From Alternaria dauci (taxonomy: Eukaryota; Ascomycota; Dothideomycetes; Pleosporales; Pleosporaceae): a DNA stretch of 64,000 nucleotides. Position 1 is the stretch's first letter. Each line of letters starts with the position of its first letter. The stretch lies in NCBI RefSeq assembly GCF_042100115.1, contig NC_091278.1:1240001-1304000 (forward strand), given 5' to 3'. Below the pieces are notes generated by a model that saw nothing but the letters and a program-made list of their open reading frames with translations, did not search any database and had not been told where the DNA came from. The position numbers and the translations under genes were made by a program. Shown piece after piece: positions 21,189 to 33,098 of this stretch.

Positions 21189-23639
21189 GATGGCGGACAT
21201 ACGTGGCTTGATGTTTTGATGGAGGATGCATTTTATGGATGTTAGCATGCAACGACATATGATCGAGCATGTCGGGTTGACGAGTTGTTTTTTCGAGCGG
21301 TCATGCACGGCTTTGGCTCGACTTGTAGTAGAGCGAGTATTGTATCGCATCTTCCTGCGGATGTACCGGCATTGTCATTACGTAGCATTCTCAGCGCATC
21401 TGATGGATGCATAAGTTCAAATCTCCTTTACTTGTACACAGACCAGACTTTGTGACACCAAACACTTTGTGCTTAGCGGATGACTGCAGATAATATTACG
21501 CTGTGTCGTGGCTAGAGAGTACGAAACATTACACAACGCGCCATTCCTCCGCGCAATGTGATGAGTGAATATTATGCCTATATGATCTTGCATGGAGTCT
21601 CCTCGAAGCTTCCCCATGAACTCTTGCGAGATTTCCGAGATCAGCATTGCAGTGTTGATGGCGATCAGCGAACAATCTTGGCTCGCGTGCCGAACGGCAA
21701 GAAAGCGAGGGTGGGTGCAAGGGATGAAGGGGGAAAAGGCAAACTACCCGACTCCCGCGTGTGCAGGTCGCGACGGTTGAATGAGCTCGGGACCTGACGG
21801 GGTCTGAGACTGCACAAGAGGTGGAAGCGGGAAAAGCAGAAAACACAACGACTTGAATACGTGAAATACGAGACACGAGACTACTACTGCTACTACTGCT
21901 ACTAGGTTCTGTGCGACATTTTCTTGCGCGTACGTGTGATTTTCCCTCTCACGTGGGAAGACCGTTGTTGGATTCCTCTAGGTGGTGAAACACTCGTTGG
22001 TGCCATGACTTTGTTTCTTCCGCATCAAACGGGCGGAGAGGCTGACTGGGGGTGGGTTGTTTGTTTCACACATTTTTGTTGTTGTTGGGGCAAACCGAGT
22101 CAATGCATGTTATGGCATTGCCCAGTGTTAAAGTGGATGTACATGGCATTGTTGAAGAAGGGGGTTGTTGTGGAGAGTCAGACAAAGACACGAGGGAAAT
22201 TGCGATGGTCACGATCTGGACTCGTCTTTTGCGACTTGGGCCCTTGAACTGGAACGTTTTCTGTCTAATCTAGTTTTTGAATGGATTGAGTTTTTCATTG
22301 ACTCGCTAAGAGAGATTTTTTTTTCCCCTTGACCGCTGCCTAGCTTGGGGAAAAGGCGGATGTCGTGAAGAAGTGGGCATGGAGGTTGTGTTCGTCCGAG
22401 GCTCCGCTCTGCTTAGGTCCGAGAGATGGCGAGATGCATCGGCGATTGGGCAGCGGGCGGATCGGACAGGAAAAAGGGAAATTGCGCATGGCATGAGGAA
22501 AAGCGCTGTTCAGACAGCGTGCGGGTACCACGGCTTGCGGATCTTACAAGATGCCGAGGGCGCCTAATCAGACGACGACATGGCGAGGGTAGGGCAGAGT
22601 ACAGTCAGCGTGGGCTTCTTTTCTTTTGCGGCGCAGGTCAAGGTGGAGGGGTGCGATTGGTAAGTAGCGTGCAGGAGGTGAGAAGGTTTGGCAATGCAGT
22701 GGAGTACAGTGCATGTTTCGTGTTCCTTTGAGGCTGGGGTGGTGGCCTTGTAAGACGATGATGACGGCGACAGCGCAGCAAGGCTTACCAGCAGATGCCC
22801 GTATCCCGTAAAACAAGACGACAGGGGTGTGACGGTCGATGGCTGTCGATGGTCGTCGATTAAGGTCCATTTCCTTCACAAAGTTGCTTGACGGCACGAT
22901 TCCGTCACCTGTATGTTGATGTCATGGCGGACTACTACCCAAGCGTCTAACGCACCGCCGCATCGCGCTGGCGCCGGTCCAGCAGCAGTTTTGCAGCGAC
23001 GGGTACCGTGGATGATGACCAAGCCATGCACGGCGGAAACGGGGAAACCGTGATAGCGATGAGAGCTGCAAGGGTCACATGCATGCAGATACAGCCTTGG
23101 AGTAGGCTGCCTGTCGCGTGTCAGCAACCATGGTGGTGTGTATCATGCCATGTGTGCATCACAGAGTCAACCACGGGCTGGGCGCGCACACTGCTTGGCT
23201 CGGCCGTGACAGGCAGCGGGTCGAAACAGTGATGGAGAACGCAGCCGGGCGCAACAGACACAGGGCGTACTGGAGTCGCGTTGTAAACGAAATTGAGAGG
23301 CACTGGGGCCCTAACCAGCTGCGTCGTAGCCGCTCACGTCGCGGACCTAATTTGACACCCCGGCACTGTGCAAGCCTCAGCCATCCGGAGCTTCCACCAA
23401 GTTACGCCTGCCTTTCATAATCTTTAGTCCGCCCTCTTCCGCCGTCGCTTCTCTCTTGTTCGCCCGCCCACCGTCTTGCGCTGCTCCCAAAGACACGACA
23501 AGACCCTCCTTCCTCCTCCTCCCCCTCCCGCCTCTGGTCGCCCGTCTGTCGTTGCCCTGTAACTGCGCCACAGACCATCTCACTCTCACTCATACCCCCG
23601 AGCGACCGAGCCCTTTGTCACCTCAACCACCATTCCACC
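21189..23639. other. long intergenic region, no gene supported
   Basis: 2.45 kb between two plus-strand genes. A short CTA/CTG trinucleotide repeat lies at about 21881-21904. The last ~250 bp before 23640 are C/T-rich on the plus strand, like a strong fungal promoter and 5' UTR of AUR1. Several 60-115 codon frames occur on both strands but none looks like protein. Confidence 0.5.
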
Positions 23640-25099
23640 ATGACCAACAAGAGCTACCTCGCATTCCTCGACAGCAGCACCGCTTCCGACATGCTCTCGC
23701 GCACCTCGGTCCCCGGCTTGTCCGCCCTGCCCAGTCTTATCCCCCATCGCGTGCGTAGGAAGTGGAGGGCCACCAAGTCGCGCATACGCAGTCGCCAGGC
23801 TCCAACCTCGTCCATCGCCGGCCTCGAGACGTCCTTCTCGCCCTCGGACACGCTGCGCTCGCTGCGCACCCACTCGTGGTCCATCTACGACGCCCAGTAC
23901 CTCTTCCTCGCCATCGTCGCCATCTTCTCCCTCTCCGTGAGCGAGGCGCCGGGGCCCTTTGCCAAGACATTCATAGCGACGCTGCTCATGACGGGCCTGT
24001 GTCTGCCCATCACACGACAATTCCTCCTCCCATTGCTCCCTACCCTTACCTGGCTATTCCTCTTCTCGAGCTGCAAGTGCGTACCATCTTTTTCCATCTC
24101 ACACGGAGACTCGCAGAATGAGCTAACATCCGCTCCCCAGATACATCTCGGCCGACTACCGCCCTGCAATCTGGGTCCGCGTCCTCCCCGCTCTCGAGAA
24201 CATCCTCTACGGCGCCAACCTGAGCAATATCCTGTCTGCACACAAGCACACGGTCCTTGATATCCTCGCCTGGTTGCCCTATGGAGTCGTGCACTACGTA
24301 TCGCCCGTCATTGTCAGCGGATGCATGTTCATCTGGGGTCCTCCGGGCACCCTACCCATCTGGGCGCGCGCTTTTGGCTACATGAACATCACAGCTGTTC
24401 TCATTCAGATTGTCTTCCCGTGCTCGCCTCCGTGGTACGAGAACTCTTATGGATTGGCCCCCGCCAACTACAGCATCCCTGGAGATGCTGCGGGACTCAA
24501 GGCAATCGACAAGCTGACTGGAATTGATATCTACACCTCCACTTTCCTCGCCTCGCCCATGGTCTTTGGTGCTTTCCCCTCATTGCACTCTGGATGGGCT
24601 ACCTTGGAGACGCTGTTTATGGGACACGTCTTCCCAAAGCTGTTTCCCGTCTACGTCTTCTACACCATGTGGCTCTGGTGGTCAACCATGTACTTCTCTC
24701 ACCACTACGCCGTTGACCTGGTGGCTGGCAGTCTGCGTAAGTTCCTGTTCCGACCTCCCTCTCCACCATGGCTAATCTTTTCTAGTTGCTGGTGTCTGCT
24801 ACTTCTTTGGTCGTGCCAAGTTCCTTCCCCGCCCGCAATCCGACAAGGAGTTTCGATGGGACTACGACTACGTCGAGATTGGCGACCCCATGGACGGTGC
24901 TGGCTACAGCATGCTCGACATCTACGAGGAGTTCCAGCCCCACTCCGACTCGGACGACTGGGCCAGCGGCTCTTCCTCATCTTACTCTACCGGTGGCAGG
25001 AGCCCCGTCGGCGCTCGGTCGCCTACTGACGACTCTCAAAGCCTCTGGGAAGGCGATACCGTCGGATCCGATACCGAACACACGCTCCGCAAAGACTAA
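23640..25099 (+). CDS. AUR1: inositol phosphorylceramide synthase catalytic subunit (Aur1)
   Basis: Transfers phosphoinositol from phosphatidylinositol to ceramide in the Golgi, the fungal-specific step of sphingolipid synthesis and the target of aureobasidin A. Three exons (23640-24076, 24141-24736, 24786-25099) give 448 residues. Introns are 64 and 49 nt (GTGCGT...CCCAG and GTAAGT...CTAG). The LPP/PAP2-type active-site motifs are present: FGAFPSLHSGWA around residue 288-299 and MYFSHHYAVDLVAG around 327-340, together supplying the His-His-Asp triad known for Aur1. Several membrane spans are evident (for example YLFLAIVAIFSL, VLIQIVFPC and VYVFYTMWLWW). The C-terminal ~100 residues after the last span are acidic and Ser-rich, probably cytosolic. 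An essential gene in yeast. Confidence 0.95.
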
Positions 25100-25938
25100 G
25101 ACCACGACTATCTACATCTACATCTCTCGCCACAAACTTGTTCTCATCCCTACGTACGCACATCACCTCAACGTCCTTGGGTGACGGCCTTTACGACCTA
25201 TGCATTGGAGCGGAGTTTTATTGTTTGCGAAGCATTTCAGCGATCCATTATATAACCATGGATTTGACGGCATAGAATCACTGGCGTCAGCAGAAGACGC
25301 TGCAGCATGCATTGGGGAACCACACCATTCTTCTCGTGGACATCCCTTTCTAGCGCCACAGTGCGCGGTTTATTGTACCCCCTTTTTGATACCCAAGTCG
25401 GTCGCTTACTTTGGCTTTCTGGCACTGTAAAAAAAAAAGCTTTACAGTCGTGTTGCATACACTCGCTTCAGCATCCGGCCGCCGCCCTCTTCTCCTCTTT
25501 TTTTTAGGCGGCTGGATGCTCTCAACAGTGGGTTTTGATGACGTTCAAGGCATGAACTGAAGGCAATAATGCATTTGTTCAAAAGTGCAGCATTGGCCTG
25601 GGGCGGCAGGAATGGCTGGTTTGGGCCTGCTGCCTCGGTATGGGAATATTATTACTAGTGTAATGCTTAATGGAATGGAAACGGTTAATGAACCAAAGTC
25701 ATGGACAATGTCGTGCATCAATTCATCGTGCTCTATCAGTGAACTTGGCAATACTCGGAACGGAATACGGAAGGAGTATTGTTCTTGCGTAGCAGTATTA
25801 TAGCCGCTACCAGCTCTCGATTTGTATACATGTCACTCGTACCAAGCCGTGCTTCCCAGCGCCAGCAGATGCTCACTAGACACACTTTTCGCCAACACAA
25901 AACGCTTGAACCCACAACTCCTCTTCCAGATCAGCTAC
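25100..25938. other. convergent intergenic region (AUR1 / AP-1 beta)
   Basis: 839 bp containing the 3' UTRs of two converging genes. A/T homopolymer runs at about 25430 and 25498 could serve in 3' end formation. No gene seen. Confidence 0.5.
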
Positions 25939-28434
25939 CTAGAACAAGTCCAAAAGATCCTGGTTGCTCTTCTTGCTCGCTTCGCCGCCTAGTTGCTGTG
26001 TTGGTGGAGGGGGTTGGTTGGTTTCCATGCTCATGCTTGCGAATCCATTCATGATATCGTCGTTGCTCATCTGCGTAGCCTGTGCAGGTGCTGCGGCACC
26101 ACCACCGCCTCCGCCGCCGTCTCCAAACAAGCCTAGCAGATCGTCCATGTTTGATTGTTGTTGGGCGGGCGCATTTACGGCAGGAGAGGCGACGCGTTGG
26201 GGGGTTCCTGCCAGTCCTTCCAGACCCGACGAGCCGTGTGTGGGTTGCTTCTGCATTGAAGCGGGGGCGGAGCCGTCAAAGTCAATGTCCAAGAGGTTCT
26301 CCACATTGGAAGGCGCTTGTCCGCTGACTGCTGCCGCCGCTGCAGCCGCTGCAATCGGATTCTCTCTTGCTTCTTCTTGTTGCTCTTCAATGGCAGCTCG
26401 TTGCATCGCCTCTGCGCCAAATCTGCCTTGTCCAAGGAAAGCCTCTGGTGGCTTGTGGTACACCGAGGCCAGTGTTGACAGTTCTGTAAGCAGAGTCTCT
26501 AATAGCTGAGGAGGCAGTGATCGTATTGTGGAAGAGATTGGAGGTTTGTCGGAGAGCACAATTTCCTTGGTGATCTGGGGATCACTGGACAGCAGTCGCC
26601 AATAGACGTATGCTCGATCTCGGATATCTGGGTTGTCGTTGTCTGCAGTCGCGGCCTGTAGGACCTTCGTCACGAGGCCCTGTGCCTGATCCGGCTTCTT
26701 CAGGAAGAGCTTGACCACTGCTGTGAGAATTTGAAGTTGTGTCTGGCACATATTAGCTCCTGTAAAACTCCGCCATGCATTTTCAGACGTACTTGAGTGA
26801 ACTCCTCGGCAAATGTGTCCACAAAATTCGACAGGATCTCGCCGGCGTTGTTGATCTTTTCCGCGTACTCTCCAACGATCCAGATAAGAGATGCTCTGGC
26901 GTTTGGCTCATCCAACTCATCTATACACTGGCAGAGTGTCGGTATTATGCCTTCATAACCCGGGTATTTTCGGAAGATGTCCTTGATGACTACAATCGCC
27001 TCCTGAACGACGTAGTTGACTTTGGTGTTGATGAGATCCAGCAGTGTGTTGACGCATTTCTCGCTCGCGCTCTCGATCTTGATTGCGACCTGTCCAATGG
27101 CCTTGACTGCTCGTCGCACGAAATCCATATCCACTTCCATAGCGTACTCCTTCAGCTCGGCCAGCAACTGATCGACATTCTTATCATTCGCTATCCGCAC
27201 CATGATTTCCAGTTTTTGCATCTTCAGGTACGGCGGGTCATTGTATTTGCAGAAGAAAACGCGCATTTCTTTGCTGAGAATGTCTGGTTGTTTCTGGAGC
27301 AGCAGGTCGATGTTCCGGAGCGCAACATATTGCACTTCTGGAGCGGAGGATACGAGTGTAACTACAGCTTGTTAGCGATGGCCTGTTCCGTTTCTGTCAT
27401 CAACATACCTAACGGCGGAGCCATCTTCTTCGCATACGATTTCATCATCTCAGGAGAGATATTCCGCATATGCAGGAACACAACCTTGACGGCGGCCAAC
27501 ACGACACTTGGATTGACGTGCTGGAATTGCGGAACAACTCTTTCGCAAATGTGCTCTGCCTCCTTGATGTCCACTGGCTTGTAGTCTGCCAGGGTGGTAA
27601 GGAGAGTAACTCTGCCCCACTCTGTACACTCGTTCAGCGCCAAAAGCATCTTCTTGAGTTGTTGTGACGAAATGACCAGGGCTTTGGTTTCCGGTGCTGC
27701 CTCCTGGATCTCTACCAGTGCGGTAACCGAGTTTGCGACTACCATGGGGTTTGGATCGCCCACAAGTTCCTGCAGCTGTTCCAGGAAGCCGTTTTCAATG
27801 CACATGTTTGGTGCGAGATCGAAGAGCTTAGCCACGCACAGGGCTGCCGTTTTCCGTACATATGGAGATTCGTCTCTCAGTGTTTTCCGCAAAGGTTCCT
27901 CCATGTAGTCTGTCATCTTATCAACCCGGATGCAGCCCATGGTTCGGATCGCCAATGCTCGTATGAGCGGGTTTGCGTCTTCGGAGTCTTGTACGAACGT
28001 GTTTACGGCGAGAATGCAGAGGTCGGGATGTGATTTTGCATAATTCCTGGTGCGTGTTGTCAGTTTCCGCTTGATGCGCAGCCCTGCTCTGTACGCACAT
28101 GAGGTATAGGTATACCAGCTTCTTCTGGTCTAAGTCCCCAGTTGCAATGTTCTTGAGAACGTCAGGGAAGAGTGCCGAGACATCCTTGCCCAGAGTCATG
28201 GACATGATGGTCTTCTGGATGGCTTCTTTCCTGGCCGTATCTTAGTATTCGCCCCAGATACTTCTTGTGGTTGCCGGTGCTCACCGTTCGTAGGCATATT
28301 GGGAACTAGGGCAACAGTCAGTCATGAACAGCTAAACTGCTTCTTGGGTGATCATACACCAGACCTGCCCTCAATTCGAACGTCTCTCCCTTGCGCGGAG
28401 GCGCGAATGCGCCTCTTATCCTGTTGACAGCCAT
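25939..28434 (-). CDS. APL2: AP-1 clathrin adaptor complex, beta subunit
   Basis: Large beta-adaptin of the AP-1 complex, which sorts cargo between trans-Golgi and endosomes. Six exons on the minus strand: 28434-28358, 28305-28285, 28230-28099, 28046-27409, 27361-26793, 26742-25939; total 746 residues. The N-terminus ([21 protein letters not shown]) and the adaptin alpha-solenoid ([44 protein letters not shown]) are unmistakable and run to about residue 580. After an Ala run come a linker with a clathrin-box match LLDID (629-633) and a C-terminus ending DLLDLF; there is no appended ear domain, as is usual in fungi. Exon 2 is only 21 nt and encodes SQYAYE plus split codons. Introns are 47-54 nt. 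AP-1 rather than AP-2 is judged from overall resemblance, so the paralogue call is less sure than the family. Confidence 0.92.
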
Positions 28435-29442
28435 CTTTGTAGGACCGCAGAGGCCAGTCGCTCAGCCAAACCCCTCCGACTCCGGCTCGTGAGATCTGGA
28501 GTCTGTACTATAAGGATCGGGGGGTTCGAGGCGCAGTCTCGTGGGGTTGTCTGTAGGAGTTTCTGGAATTGGGCGTCTCTGGGTCGCGCGGCGTTGCAGA
28601 GTGTTTATGCGGGTTATGTCAATGTTCGTGGAGCTTCGCCATTGCCAGACTGCCACCTTGAGTATCTGGTCCGTGCGCAATTGGTGCCCCATCCATGTAT
28701 CGCATCTAGCCCAGCCGCGCTCACGGTTGCCTCAAAACACCAACATGGTAAGTCGAGGATAGCAGCGCATCTACACTGGAATTCTAATGTGCAATGGTAG
28801 CCTTCCAATCTACCTAATCTACGTCGACTGTTCGTAGAGGCGCGCAGCGAGTCGGAGGAGAGCGCGTACTCAAGGAAAGCTGTACGTTCTCTCCAACATT
28901 GTCAATCTTGGTAACTTTATCAAGCTGATGCAAATTCAGTTTTACAATCTTGCCATATTCATGTCATCAATCGCGGTATTTAGCTTGGTCGCACAGCGAA
29001 TGACTTCTGCAAAGACCATTGGCTGAGTACCTGAGGGGACCGTCACTACGTAGCGAAAGTCTTGTCGAATTGATACAACCAAGAACAAACGCGATGCTTC
29101 TTTCCAACCTTATCGCAGTAAGCGGTCTTTGTTGCCATTTATAATGGGGCGGCCATGTGGCCGGCGCTTATATAGACACCCATCTCCCTCGGCGCTTGCG
29201 ACATCGATTTCGCGGATTCAGATGGCACACTCTCCAATCAATCTAATACCGGATGAGTCGAACGCCTAACGTAAGCGGGTGAGGCGCGAAGTGATACCAT
29301 TCTTCCTGTCAGCTTCCAATGCGCATGTGTGGGACCCTGAACTGCGGCGAAGCAGGATTACACCATATCAATAAGAGGACATGGTGCTTCGTCCTTGTCG
29401 CTCTGTAATCCTTGTGGGTTAAGACACTTCTACATCCTGAAC
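28435..29442. other. divergent intergenic region (AP-1 beta / DUF3176-like)
   Basis: 1.0 kb promoter space. A TTATATAG stretch at about 29168-29175 could be a TATA element for the plus-strand gene, though it is some 270 bp from its ATG. Short frames here have no protein character. Confidence 0.45.
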
Positions 29443-31355
29443 ATGTTTCATTCCGCAGCCTCGAAACCAGCAGGGCAGAAGAGCGACACCAACAACCGGC
29501 CTCGGACGCGAGAATGTACGGCCTTCTATAACCGAATCGTGACTGATTGGTGGTGGTGGGAACTAATCAGCTGGATGGTCAGTTTTGTCTGTGTGGCGGC
29601 TATAGTGGGTGTACTGTGGTATTACGATGGGAGAAGACAGCCAGAGTACCTGGTAACAGGCATTACACTCAACGCATACGTTGCAGTCTTTGCTGCGATT
29701 TCCAAAGCAGCACTGATACTGCCTGTTTCCGAAGCGATTGGACAGTTGAAATGGATCTGGTTCCAGGAGGAGGCTGCACTATGGGATTTTCAACTTTTTG
29801 ACGCCGCCAGTCGCGGGCCTTGGGGTGCGACTATGCTACTTATCAGAACACGATGCAAGTAAGTTCTCTTCATGTTTCCATCACCAGAATTCTGCATACT
29901 GATACCCACGTAGGCATGTTGTATCCTTGGCCGCCTTGATCACCATACTAGGCCTAGCATTCGAGCCTTTCTTTCAGCAGATCGTTACTTATCCCGATCG
30001 CATGATGATCGCTGGAGGTGGCTCGACATGGGCCGCATCGACTTTTATACCTGAAGCCCAATTGAGCACTCGCCGGCTTGGTTTTGACGGCAATAACAGA
30101 GACCCGAAAATGACTTTGGCGATCGACACCGTACTTAACACACCAGAAATTGATATGAGATCCTCCACGGCGCAGTGCTCTACGGCAAACTGTACATGGC
30201 TTTCATATCCCACACTTGGCGTCGGTCATACGTGTCAAGATGTGTCTTACCTGCTTCAGTATATATGCGAAAACAACACAGACCTAGCCCTGTCACAGCA
30301 AGCCGTCACGGCGGTGGATCCCTGTGGCTACAAGGTGAATGACACCTTTGTTACTGGCGTCTACGGTAACCTAGGCTTTCGTGATGTGACCAGTTTATCG
30401 ACCTTGGTAGTCGACACTTTCGATTTTGAATCCAGTAGCAACCACTTCTGGAACACCACGGCTTTCCACAATTCGACTTTACCTATCTTGGATTTCTATA
30501 TAGCTTACACTCCCGGAGGTCCAGAAGCGGCACTCAGAAACCAAACACCAGTATTGCTGGAGTGTTTACTCACATGTAAGTGAAGTCGCTCCAGATAGTA
30601 AGTATCATTGGCTGATGCGAATGATTTATCTAGGGAATGTTCATACTATTGATTCCCGCGTTGTGAATGGTATACTACAGGAAAGGGTACTAGATACCGT
30701 CGTCGTACAGCCACAGTCATTAGACAACAGCACCGTCTGGCCTATTACCGCTAGCTTGGGCTCGAACAACACATTCCGAATCCTCAATGGAAGCACGCAA
30801 CTCCTCCGCGACTGGATCCTATCGGGTTTCCCGTTTTATCTGTCCCAAGATCCTGCATACGATTTCGAGCTTTACTCTGGCATGTGGAGCTTTCATCAAA
30901 TCCCGCCCTACGACTTCGAGAGCCACATGTCCAACCTTACGAAAGCTATAACAAACGACATGAAATCACGATCTTCTGGTACGATGCTCGTCGAAGGCAC
31001 AGCGTGGAGCTCGGAACGTTTTGTCAAGATCCGCTGGGCCTGGATTACGTTGCCCGCTGCATCGCTTGTAGGAGGCTTGGTCCTGATATTTACAATGATT
31101 TTACACGGGAAAAAGGCCAAGGCGCCAGTGTGGAAATCGTCTGCTCTGACCACACTGCTACATGGCTTGTCGGAAGAGACCAGAAATCTCATTGATCCAG
31201 ACTTGTCTTCCAGTCAGGTTGAAGCCATGTCCACAAAATTGAGGGTACGACTTTCGTCTCAGAGTGGAACTGCGCGGTTGATAGCTCGACAACGACAGGT
31301 AAGGCAAAGCCCACAGACAAGGGCGAATACCCCCCAAAGCCCACATGAAAGTTGA
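29443..31355 (+). CDS. DUF3176-type fungal membrane protein
   Basis: Multi-span membrane protein of unknown function, recognised as the fungal DUF3176 family by the block YNRIVTDWWWWELISW...LNAYVAVFAAISKAALILPVSEAIGQLKW...LFDAASRGPWG (given here in parts). Three exons (29443-29858, 29914-30575, 30634-31355), introns 55 and 58 nt with GTAAGT donors, 599 residues. Membrane spans: about 37-58, 75-95, 140-160, and one near the C-terminus (ITLPAASLVGGLVLIFTMIL, about 520). The loop between spans 3 and 4 is ~350 residues with many Asn-x-Ser/Thr sites and paired Cys, so it is probably outside the cell or in the lumen. The first ATG in frame is 29443. A GTAAGG near 31300 could be a further donor altering the last ~18 residues, without a good branch site. 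Confidence 0.85.
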
Positions 31356-31873
31356 TATGTCTGAGAGATGGGCGATCTACTCCGCTTACAAAGTAGCGGC
31401 ACGGCTCGGCAGGCTCGTCTCCACCATGTGTCACAAGTGGAAAGTTGGCAGTACCCGAAACACGTGCCTGACCAGGAGCCTGAGACAGCAACGTCTCGTC
31501 GTATTCAATGCGTCACAGGCCCTTGAAGCCCAGGGCTTGTAATCTCATGCATCTGTTAGCAGAACCAAGGCGCTCGTGCCCCGAGGTAAACCAGAGACGA
31601 CGTCTGTCATTACAACATCAATAATTTTACATTTCATAACTGTAACTAAGCGCCAGACAAGGAAATAGCGCCGTCAGAACCAGTCCAATGAAGCGCTTCG
31701 CTTCAATCTCCGTAGAGTGACCTTCGGTGCCCTTCTAGGGACAGAAGTACGTTCTATGTTAACTGTAGTAATAGAAGTGGTCATCAAAAGGAAAAGCACC
31801 ATTACTACGCGTACTACCTCAATCCTCAAGCCCCTGCATCCTTCCCGTTCTCTGCTTGGTCGTCGTGAGGCGT
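31356..31873. other. convergent intergenic region
   Basis: 518 bp between two converging genes. If the possible last intron of the DUF3176 gene is real, about 40 nt of this stretch would be coding. Otherwise nothing seen. Confidence 0.45.
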
Positions 31874-33098
31874 TCAAGCAACAAAGTCGCGAGCGGCGAA
31901 GCTGCGGCGGCCGAATCGTCCACGACCGCGTCCACGACCGAAGCCACCGAAGCCGCCCTGTCCTCCCTGAAATCCTTGTTGGCCGCCCTGCTGTCCACCC
32001 TGCTGTCCACCCTGCTGAGCGCCCTGCTGAGCGCCTTGTTGGGCGTTGTTCTGGTTGTTCTGATTGTTCTGCTGGTTGTTCTGCTGGTTGTTCTGATCGT
32101 TGTTCTGGTTGTTGTTCTGATCATTGTTCTGGTTGTTGTTATCACCGCCGTTGGCCTGGCCGACAGTGAATCTCACACAGTCATCCTGGGGACCACGTTG
32201 AGCGACTGGCATGACAACAGGCTGATGGTTGCTAGCAGAGGTGATCGAGCAGACACGATAGTTACCGGCAGGGAGACCAGCTTCGAGAGTAGCAGTGAGA
32301 AGACCGTTGCCATCGCCGGCGTCGTTGATGCCCTTGAAGAAAGCAAAGGTCTGCGCGTCAGGAGGGTTGTTGACATCGTTGCCCAGATCCTGAACGGAAA
32401 TATGCGTGTGGCCAACAACTTTACCCCCCTGGAGGGTCTGCGGGGCAGCGTAGTAGGTGTTGTCAGGATTCGTGAAAGAACCAGCCTCCAAGTTGGTAAT
32501 CTTCACCGAGAAGTCGATCGCCTCGTTCTCGTTCTTCACGTCGTTGTTCTGAGGATCAGTGAAGATCGCAGAGATCATGTTGCCGACAGCAGGGATGTCT
32601 CCCATGACTGTTTTAAGATTAGTGATTGCCTCGACTATTACGCTGATCTCAGACTTACCAATGCCGTTGCAGGAGCCTTCCTGGACTTGGAGACCATTGG
32701 TGAGAGTCTTGCCTTCACAGAAGTTGATGAAGTTGGCCTCGTCACTTGTAAAATTAGTATGTAACTTGTATATGAGAGTGTTTGTCAACATACGTAAGAG
32801 ATGCGGCTTGTCCATCCTCTTGACCCTGGTCGAATCCGTCGGATTGACTGGCGGTTTGCACGTTGTCGGGGTTGAGGGTCAAAGCAGCATTGCCACCGTT
32901 GTTGCCGCCGTTGTTCTGGTCATTGTTCTGATCGTTGTTCTGATCGTTGTTGCCTCCGTTCTGGTTGTTGTTGTTTTGGTTGTTGTTCTGACCATTATTG
33001 CCGCCATTTTGTCCGTTTTGGTTGTTGTTCTGGCCACCAAATTGGGCGTGGGCAACACCGGCAGCAAGCAGCAAAGGGACGAGGGTGGAGAAGCGCAT
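31874..33098 (-). CDS. secreted Gln/Asn-rich protein with conserved fungal core
   Basis: Predicted extracellular protein, function unknown. Exons 33098-32794, 32744-32659 and 32607-31874 give 374 residues (introns 49 and 51 nt). Residues 1-18 (MRFSTLVPLLLAAGVAHA) are a clean signal peptide. Residues ~20-70 consist almost only of Asn, Gln and Gly. The core (~72-283) has the phrases LNPDNVQTASQSDG, ANFINFCEGKTLTNG, GSFTNPDNTYYAAPQ, VVGHTHISVQDLG and ASNHQPVVMPVAQRG. I remember this as a widespread ascomycete family often mislabelled 'ribosomal protein s17'; it has no ribosomal features. A second Asn/Gln tract follows (~285-350, NNDQNN, QQGAQQG and QQGG units), then an Arg/Gly tail (GFGRGRGRGRFGRR). 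The DNA repeats behind these tracts make a long antisense frame that is not a gene. Confidence 0.88.
32019..32148. repeat. short tandem DNA repeats encoding the C-terminal Gln/Asn tract
   Basis: Imperfect tandem units such as TTGTTCTGGTTG and CTGCTGAGCGCC on the plus strand encode NNQN- and QQGA-type repeats on the minus strand. Such tracts usually vary in copy number between isolates. Confidence 0.7.
32894..33039. repeat. short tandem DNA repeats encoding the N-terminal Gln/Asn tract
   Basis: Imperfect repeats of TTGTTCTGATCG/TTGTTCTGGTTG type encode the Asn/Gln/Asp/Gly tract right after the signal peptide. Same unit style as the tract at 32019-32148, so slippage or unequal exchange within the gene is likely. 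Confidence 0.7.

Noticed and set aside
20445..21350. 301-codon minus-strand frame across the NYN gene
   Set aside because: Antisense shadow of the NYN domain, whose motifs are clear on the plus strand.
31856..32764. 302-codon open frame on the plus strand
   Set aside because: Antisense to the Q/N-rich secreted protein gene; the Leu/Val/Ser runs come from the repeat units, and the sense strand has a signal peptide and family motifs.
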